This document shows, one piece after another, positions 32,701 to 39,175 of a DNA stretch of 39,175 nt. Source of the stretch: Parachlorella kessleri (lineage: Eukaryota > Chlorophyta > Trebouxiophyceae > Chlorellales > Chlorellaceae). The position numbers were made by a program, and so were the translations under genes. The notes beneath the pieces were generated by a model. It had not been told where the DNA came from, did no database searches, and saw nothing but the letters and a program-made list of their open reading frames with translations. The DNA lies in assembly GCA_001598975.1 (NCBI GenBank), contig BBXU01000725.1:1-39175 (forward strand), read 5' to 3'. Positions within the stretch are counted from its first letter, which is position 1, and every line of letters starts with the position of its first letter.

Positions 32701-35700
32701 GAAGAGCTTCACACATATCCCAGCACAGAACATGCCGTGCCTGCAGCGGGCCCAGCGGCAGGCATGGCAGTTGCAGCCAAAGCTGAGCAGGAGGCATCTC
32801 CTGAGCTGACTACCCAACTGCCGCCCCCGGTAGGCACCAAGCTATCTGTCTCTGTCGAGCAACTCACAGTGTCTGTCAGCGTTTGGGAGGTCCCCAGGAA
32901 CTCTAGCAGCAGCACAGGGGAGCAAGGCAAGCCCAGGCATCAGCTAGGGCTAGCTGGCTGGGCTTCCGGCCTGCTGTTGCAGTGGAGCTCTCCCCCAAGC
33001 AGCGCTGGGGCTGGATCCATGTACTTGGCAGTCGGCTGCCTGGGCGCATTGCTGACCAGGCAGGCATGGGGCGCTGACATGCCAGCCACCTCGCCTGTCA
33101 TAAGGTGAGGTTTCCCGTCCCCTGCTTTGGCGCTATCATTTCACTGATATGTGTCGTAGCTTGCAATTTTGAGTGATTGGCCCTGGCTCACCCCGCAGCC
33201 CGCTTTATAGGTTGCCTTCTTGGCCCAGCTTGCTAGGAAGCCGATCGTTGGGGTGGCTATCCATGCCTACCAGCCCTTTGTGTCTGTGCAGCTACCCAGC
33301 TGGACCCGGCGGCGGCAAAGGTCCAGGCGCCCTGGAACTCTCTGTGGCCATTTCCCAGGATCACAGGAGCATCCCTTGCAGTGGCAGCGGCAGCGGGGGT
33401 AGTCAGCAGTGGCGACAGCTCTCTGCCCGGTCAGCACCCATCAGCCTCACCATTACCCCTGAGCTCCTAAGCTTGGTTGCGAGCATTGGCAACCCCATTC
33501 GCCAGGCACTGCAGGGGCCGCCGGCCTCCCTTCCTACGGCACTAGAAGCAGCGACAGCAGCAGCAGTGGGCCAGGACGGTGTGGAGGAGCCGGCGTCTTT
33601 GCCCTTTGCAGAAGCCGCGGTGCCTTTGCGGGGGACTGTCTCACTGCAGCGCTTGTGCGTCTCCGCTCGAGCGGCAGCAGTCTGGGAGCAGCCAGGCCAG
33701 GCGCAGCAGCCATTGGGGTCATGTGATGAGCCAGCAGCGCCGCCAGGTGCCGCCGCTGTCGGTGCTGCAGTATCAGCGGGTGCAGCGTCCAGCAGTGAGG
33801 CAGCTGCAGAGGTGGTGCTTGGTGAGGTGGCGGTGCTGCTGCATCAGGCAGCGGCCAGTGAAGGGCGGCCCTGGCTTGCTGGACAGCAGGCAGGACTGGT
33901 CACTACTCTCGAGGCCTCACTTGTAGGGGCGGAGCTCTCGGTGCATCACACTGGTGAGTCCAGGGAGTTTCCGTTATGTCCTTGAAATCGCAAGCAAGGC
34001 TGGTGTGGACAGACACAATAGCAAAACCTTGTTTGTGGCAGGCTTTTGTACAGAACTTGTATTGATGCTGGGTAGGCACGCCACACCTCCCTATGCTCTC
34101 ACTTGCATGCTTGCTTCCCACGGATACCATGGGGTGGGCTAATCTGCAAGTTTGGAGAGCGGTGGCTTCCTGGCTTGATATGCTTTCAGGTCTCCCCGGC
34201 ATCACACGAACCGCATTGCTTACACCGGTGGACGGCAGGCTGCAGCTGCTGAGGCATGGCCACACTGGCTGCCTGGCGGTGGGCCTGCACGCTGCCGCCC
34301 TTCCCGTGCAAGTCTCCCTCCCTGCAATCTCTGCCGTGGCCGCCTTGGTTTCAGCGCTGTCTGCTGCAGCTGAGCGTCTGAGCTTCCCGGGGGATGGAGC
34401 TGCTAGCCTGGCCCAGGACTCAGGGCAGGGGATTGCAGCTGTGAGCGGGAGGGCTGGTTACACTGACACCACCACCGGCAGCAGCCACAACAGTCTACTG
34501 GGGGAGGAGCTGCTCAGCTCTGCCAGCCCGGTGGCCCATGGGGCAGCTGCAAGGCCCCACGTGTACATTGAGGATGCTGGGCAGGATTTGGCAGCGGGCA
34601 TGGCGCACCCTGGTCTACCCAGCAGTAGCAGGAAAGGGCAGCAGTCCCATCAAGTTCCTGGCTCGCCAGCACAAGACTATGGCAGCGGCAGTGCAAGTGT
34701 GCAGCAGGCGCAGCAGCAGCAAGGGCATGGACTGGACGACCTGCGGGGGGGCATGTTCACAGCACTTGTTGGCGAGCCAGGGGACCCGGGCCCACTGCAG
34801 ATCAAGGTGGGTGCTGCGGCTGCCTTATGCCGTCAGGCACGGCTTTTCTTGCACACGTGGTCACTTCAGGTAGATTGCTAGGGGCGAGAGCTCCCGGAGG
34901 GACGCAAATAGCCTGCCGTAGCTGCCACGTAGGCCGGTTCCCCGTCATTCCCTATAGCAGACCGGGTAGGAAAATTGCAAACAGGCTTGCGGTTGAGGGG
35001 GCAGTGGTGCATGTTGCTGATATGTGGCCCGTTGCCCCTCTGAGTAGCACCTATCTTACCGGTGCCTTCCTGTGAATCCCAGGCCAGCACCACGGTGCAG
35101 AGAGTCGGCCTCTCCTGGTCCCTCTCACCCCAACGCCAGCAACAGCTGGAGCACTGCATACACTGGTCCTACCCTCAAAACCGGCCTGTGACATTACTGC
35201 ACATCGAGGTGCGCTGAGAGGCTGCCAAGCATGTTCCTAGGATACAGCGGTAAAAGGCATTGTGGGGGGCTGTGATGATTATATATTTTGTGAAGTCTAC
35301 AACTGTGATCCCTCAATGGTGACTAACAGGTCTGTGTGGCTTTGCAAATGCGGGGTATATGCCCAGCTGTGAGGTCAGTAACGGGAGCCAGGACAAAAAG
35401 AAAACACACCAGCCTGCAAGTGGCAGAGACCATGTTCATCACTAGGTTGTTTTACTGCTTACATCCACAGCATGAGAGCTTCCATCTGTTGTCCCCAGGG
35501 CATGTCAGAAGCTCTGTGCCTGCAAAGTTTCTTCTTTGCATTGCTCCAGCTGTGTCTCTGCAACCGTCACCAGCGTGGGCGATTCCCCACTCACTCGCTC
35601 CTGCAGGGCTGCACGCCTGCTTTGCTTGGCGTCGAGTTCGGGCTGTCTTGCTACTCTGTGGAGGCAGGCGCCTTTGTTGACGTTCCCATCCGTGCAGCTA

Positions 35701-38700
35701 CCCTCAGTGCCCTAGCCACCCCACGCGCCAGCGATCCTGCTCCCCAAGCAGCAGACAATGTTCTGCCGCTGGCGGGTGCCGGGCCAGATTCGGCTGCTGC
35801 GGTCTCCAGCAGTAGCCAGCTCTTCAGCCTTGGAAGTGCCAGCCCCCGGGCGCTCAAGCACCATGTGGCCATCCTGATGCTCACAGAGGTTGCGTCCCGG
35901 CAGTGGAAGTTGCACTGGACCTCTCCTGCCACCCCTGGCGCCCGCCCCTCCTCGGGGGGTGCTGCAGCACCCACCAGGGATGGGGCTCACAGCACGCAGG
36001 TGCTGCGGCAGCTACACATCAACCCTCCAGGGTGGTCCAGGCTGGCAGCTCCCACCCATGCGGAGGTATGTGCTGAGCTGGGGCTGCCGCTCATCCCTGT
36101 GCCAGCCCCGCTCGCAGCGCCATTTACCGTCGCCTTGGAAGCGGAGGAGGCACGGGTCTCCCTGCTTGCCCCGGCAGCTGTAGTGTTGACACCCGAGGCA
36201 GCGGCGAGGGAGGCCAGCGGCAGCAGGGATGGGGCTGCAGCAGGCCTTGCAGAGCCAGCAGTAGAGAAGCAGCACTACACCTGGGATGCACTGGTGCATG
36301 CCAGGTTAGGGAGGCTGCAGCTAGCTGTGCACACCTGGGCACTGCCGTCTGGGCTGGCAGTTGATGCGCAGGTGGGTAATGTTGGCGGTTGTGGGTAGTA
36401 GAGTTGCAAAGCTCTGGATGGCAGTTATGGGCAGGTGGGTGATGCTGGGGTTTGTGGACCGGTAGTACCACCAAGAGAGCATTGCGAATGCAGTGCTGCT
36501 CGTGTTGGCAGCACCGAACCACACTCTACGTCCGCTTGTGCCATGCATTTCACACAGCACAGGCGGCCAATGCAGCTCATTCATTGAGAGTTGTGGTGGA
36601 GTTGGAAAATCCACTGCACGAGAAGGCGTCCCAGGCTGTGTTTTGCAGGCCTTGTTGGGGTTGGATTACCTGGAGTCCACCACCAAGACCACCACCACAC
36701 TAGTCGAGCCGTTCCAGCTGGATGCGTGCTTTGAGACGCGACCGCCGCTGGCGTGCCTACCTTTACAGCAGCCAGCACAGTGTGTCTCACCAGTCTCGGG
36801 GGCCTCCAGCCCGGCGTCAGCTACCTCGCTCAGCCATGAGGCGGCCCCTGATCCTGTGTTGGAGGATCGAGCCCAGGCGTCCCTGAGCTTGTTCCTTCCA
36901 CAGCCCTTCTTCCACTCACACGTGCCAGCACATGATCTCGCTAGTCTGACAGCGCGGCAGCCGCCAAAGCGCTGCGGCAAGTCAGTGAGCTTGCAGGTGC
37001 GTGGTGCATGCGGCGGCTATGGCATGCATGGCTGCCGAGCAGAGGAAACCTCTCAGATGCTGTCTTGCTGTTGTTTTCTATACCACTAGCAGTATGTATG
37101 CACAGGTTGGGTTGTCACTGCCGGTGCAACTGGGCGACATTGGAGTGCTGCTGGGGAGGCTCATCTGCACCAGTACTAGCAGAGACCTAAGCCAATGTTT
37201 TCCCTGCTGCATCCAGGCCAACCACACGCCCATGCTCGTCAATGTCTCGGAACTCACAATTCCCGAGCTACAGCGGCTGGTCAACAGCCTCTCAAACAGC
37301 TGGAGTGCCATTTCTGAGAGTCCAACTGCCGGTAGCGTGAGCGTTGTGGCTTCTGCAGCCCAGCAAACCACAGCAGCACTGGGTCCCCCCATCCTGCTGG
37401 ACAACCGGTGCGGGGTAGATTTGTGGGTGGGCCAGAAAGGCGTGCCTGAGCATCTTTTGATCCCCAATGGATCCGCCATGCCCTACTTGTGGGCGGCCCC
37501 GCCCGGGCTGGTGCCGGGCGCGGTGCGCAAGCTGCAAGTGGCGCCTGCGCTTGCGCCTCCGGCCGAGGCATCCTGGAGCGCGCCCTTTGAGGTTTGTGCG
37601 TTTCAGTGTGGTCCATCCCGAAACGCTGGTGCTCCTGCCTGACTGGAGTTGCGGTAGGGTCCTGGCTGGGATGTCATTTTATATTATTACCACGTCAACT
37701 TTTTCTATTGAGCGAGGCGGGTATGAGGTCAAGCAGCCTGACAGCTTGCAGACTCGTGGCATCCTGCAGCGGCTGACAGCCAGTAAACAACACCAACGTT
37801 TGTTCGTTTGTTCGTTTGTTTGTTTCTTTGTTTTGCTGCGTGTCACTACTGTCATTGCCCCCCCCGCCAGGCGATGGCACAGAGCGCATGCCAAGTCACC
37901 CTGGTGCTGTCCCCAGCGTTCAACACCATCCTCGCGGTGAGTGTCACACACGAGGACCACAGCTGGCGAGTGCTGCTGCAGCCTGCCGTGCGGCTTGTCA
38001 ACCACTTGAGCCGGCCTATCATCTGCAGCTACAAGGCAGCTCTCCACATAGAGGCGGGCATGCTGCAGCCGCCATCGCCGCAGCAGGAACAGGGCAGCAT
38101 CTCAGCAAAGCCTGCAAGCGGCGGCGGCGGCAGCGGCAGCGGCGGCTTCTTGCGGAGACAGCTGCCAAGGCTGGCCTCGTTTCAGTCACAGCAGCTGCCA
38201 GAGCAGCATCAGCACTTACCCGCCGATGGGGGCGCGACCGTTGTGCCGCTGACGCGTCAACGGCAGCAGGGGCTGGTCGGACGCACAACGGAGGTCTGGC
38301 CCTCTGTTAGGCTGTGGCTGGGGGCAGCTGACGGCTGGTCATCAGAGGTGCCACTGGACCAGGTTGCTGCAGGCGTGCAGGTGAGCCGCTCCCTCAGTGG
38401 GGCTGATCACACTATTGGCGCAACATTAGCGCAACTCTTTCTGGTCAAGCCTGGGATAGTTTGGCCAGCATTCATGGGGCGACACGGGCACCACTCTGCC
38501 ATGTAGTGGTCCGCACAGAAACCTTAGCTGGTGTCGGCTGGCTCCTGCCGCACCTCCGTCCCTTGTGAAGCCTCTACCAGTACATCCCCTCCAGTCCAAC
38601 CTCCTTACTTTCCTCCCCTCCTCCCTCCTTGTCTCACGCAGGTGTTAAGTGCTGCCCCCACTGGGCTCACTGCCCTCCATGGCCCCTCCCCTCCAGCAGG

Positions 38701-39079
38701 ACCTGGGCTGCCCCAGGACCAGCCCAGCCTTGGAGCAGTGCTGTGCCATCTGCAGCCCATCAACCCTGCTACAGGGCAGGCAGTCCTCTCCTTCTGGCCC
38801 CCCATCACACTGCACAACCGGCTGCCGCTGCCGCTCACACTGTGCTTGCCACCAAGCGCGCCAGCTGGTCTGGAGGGTTCTCGCCCGCAAGTGCCAGCCC
38901 GGCAGCGGCCCACCAGCCTGGTTGGAGGGCCTAGCCGTCAGGGAGGCGGTGCCGAGGCAGGGTGCCTCTTTCAGGTGGTGGACGAGGGAGGGTTCAGCCC
39001 ACTGCGAGTGCAGTATCAGGGTGGAGAGCTAGCACGGTTGAGATTGGGACCCTGCTTACCAGCAGAGCAGCCTCAGCCT

Positions 39080-39169
<90 letters not shown>

Positions 39170-39175
39170 GACGGG
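26754..39175 (+). CDS. VPS13B: VPS13B-like bridge lipid-transfer protein, N-terminal part
   Basis: Eighteen exons in the window: 26754-26999, 27139-27238, 27436-27626, 27930-28094, 28345-28801, 29043-29162, 29382-29701, 29949-30902, 31165-31345, 31601-33104, 33292-33953, 34190-34806, 35083-35208, 35607-36371, 36649-36996, 37217-37591, 37871-38380 and 38642 to the end. Phases agree throughout, giving 2725 codons, still open. The N terminus (MDLLLTPLLNRVLRKFI, then ITLHNLELCLDSVL and VTVPWTGLTTQPIQVVLD) is a chorein domain. ISVKLNNVVVKYVETD, CTIRGLSLCLDQCRGPAGKLGV and the next strands follow the VPS13B order more closely than VPS13A/C. PPILLDNRCGVDLWVG and LVNHLSRPIICSY open the VAB-type adaptor region. 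VPS13 proteins form hydrophobic grooves that carry lipids between membranes; VPS13B acts at the Golgi in animals. Long Ala/Ser/Gln insertions are present. Starts of exons 9, 14 and 16 are the least certain; exon 16 could begin at 37106 in frame. Confidence 0.93.
36372..36460 (+). repeat. Local duplication of a 5' splice site in a VPS13B-like intron
   Basis: GCAG|GTGGGTAATGTTGGCGGTTG at the end of exon 14 (donor 36372) is echoed by GCAGGTGGGTGATGCTGGGG with a donor-like GT at 36435, 63 bp downstream. An in-frame TAG follows the first copy, so the second is unlikely to be used. Confidence 0.6.
37797..37836. repeat. (GTTT)n-type simple repeat
   Basis: Units of GTTT/GTTC precede exon 17 of the VPS13B-like gene and supply a U-rich tract before its acceptor at 37868-37870. 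Confidence 0.8.
39080..39166 (+). repeat. 29 uninterrupted CAG codons (polyglutamine)
   Basis: Twenty-nine pure CAG triplets, preceded by CAG-CCT-CAG-CCT, encode a polyGln tract in exon 18 of the VPS13B-like gene. The frame is set by upstream WPPITLHNRLPLPLTL and stays open after the tract (Arg-Asp-Gly at the window end). Purity suggests recent expansion. Confidence 0.9.

Overview
The window is nuclear DNA of a green alga (Chlorophyta, probably trebouxiophyte-like; the class is inference). The evidence is GC-rich coding sequence, dense short GT-AG introns with GTGAGT/GTGGGT/GTGCGC donors and (C)TGCAG acceptors, a plastid-type transit peptide on a PfkB sugar kinase, a plant-type SNF2-RING helicase, and frequent CAG/polyQ and Ala/Gly-rich insertions. 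Six protein-coding genes can be assembled exon by exon. Five have intron phases that close exactly and family motifs that run across the junctions; the second gene is less certain.

Layout: (1) 7-1777, minus, 5' part of a plastid PfkB (fructokinase-like) kinase that leaves the window at base 1. (2) 2157-4447, plus, a small secreted Gly/Asn-repeat protein, divergent from gene 1. Bases 4448-5959 are mostly unassigned, with one weak candidate exon. (3) 6037-17531, plus, a 20-exon SNF2-family ATPase of the Rad5/Rad16/Uls1/FRG group with a RING finger inside the helicase and two SUMO-interaction-like motifs. Bases 17532-19076 are a convergent intergenic stretch carrying a decayed copy of the last exon of gene 3. 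(4) 19077-23826, minus, a 13-exon ZC3H15/DFRP1 orthologue (431 aa), closing exactly. (5) 24141-26048, plus, a two-RRM protein with a basic, organelle-like N terminus, divergent from gene 4 across 314 bp. (6) 26754 to the window end, plus, at least 18 exons and 2725 codons of a VPS13B-like bridge lipid-transfer protein, ending just after 29 consecutive CAG codons.

The genes look like ordinary housekeeping neighbours: plastid sugar metabolism, cell surface, chromatin/ubiquitin, translation, RNA binding and membrane lipid transport. I see no operon, mobile element, rRNA, tRNA or CRISPR array.

The most unusual signal is repeated local duplication of a 3' splice site plus the start of the following exon. 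Three cases lie upstream of real exons, at offsets of 84, 78 and 99 bp, all multiples of three. In two of them the duplicated acceptor is intact and the intervening sequence is open in frame, so a 28- or 26-residue insertion could be made by alternative splicing. A further decayed copy of a final exon lies in the 3' flank of the SNF2 gene.
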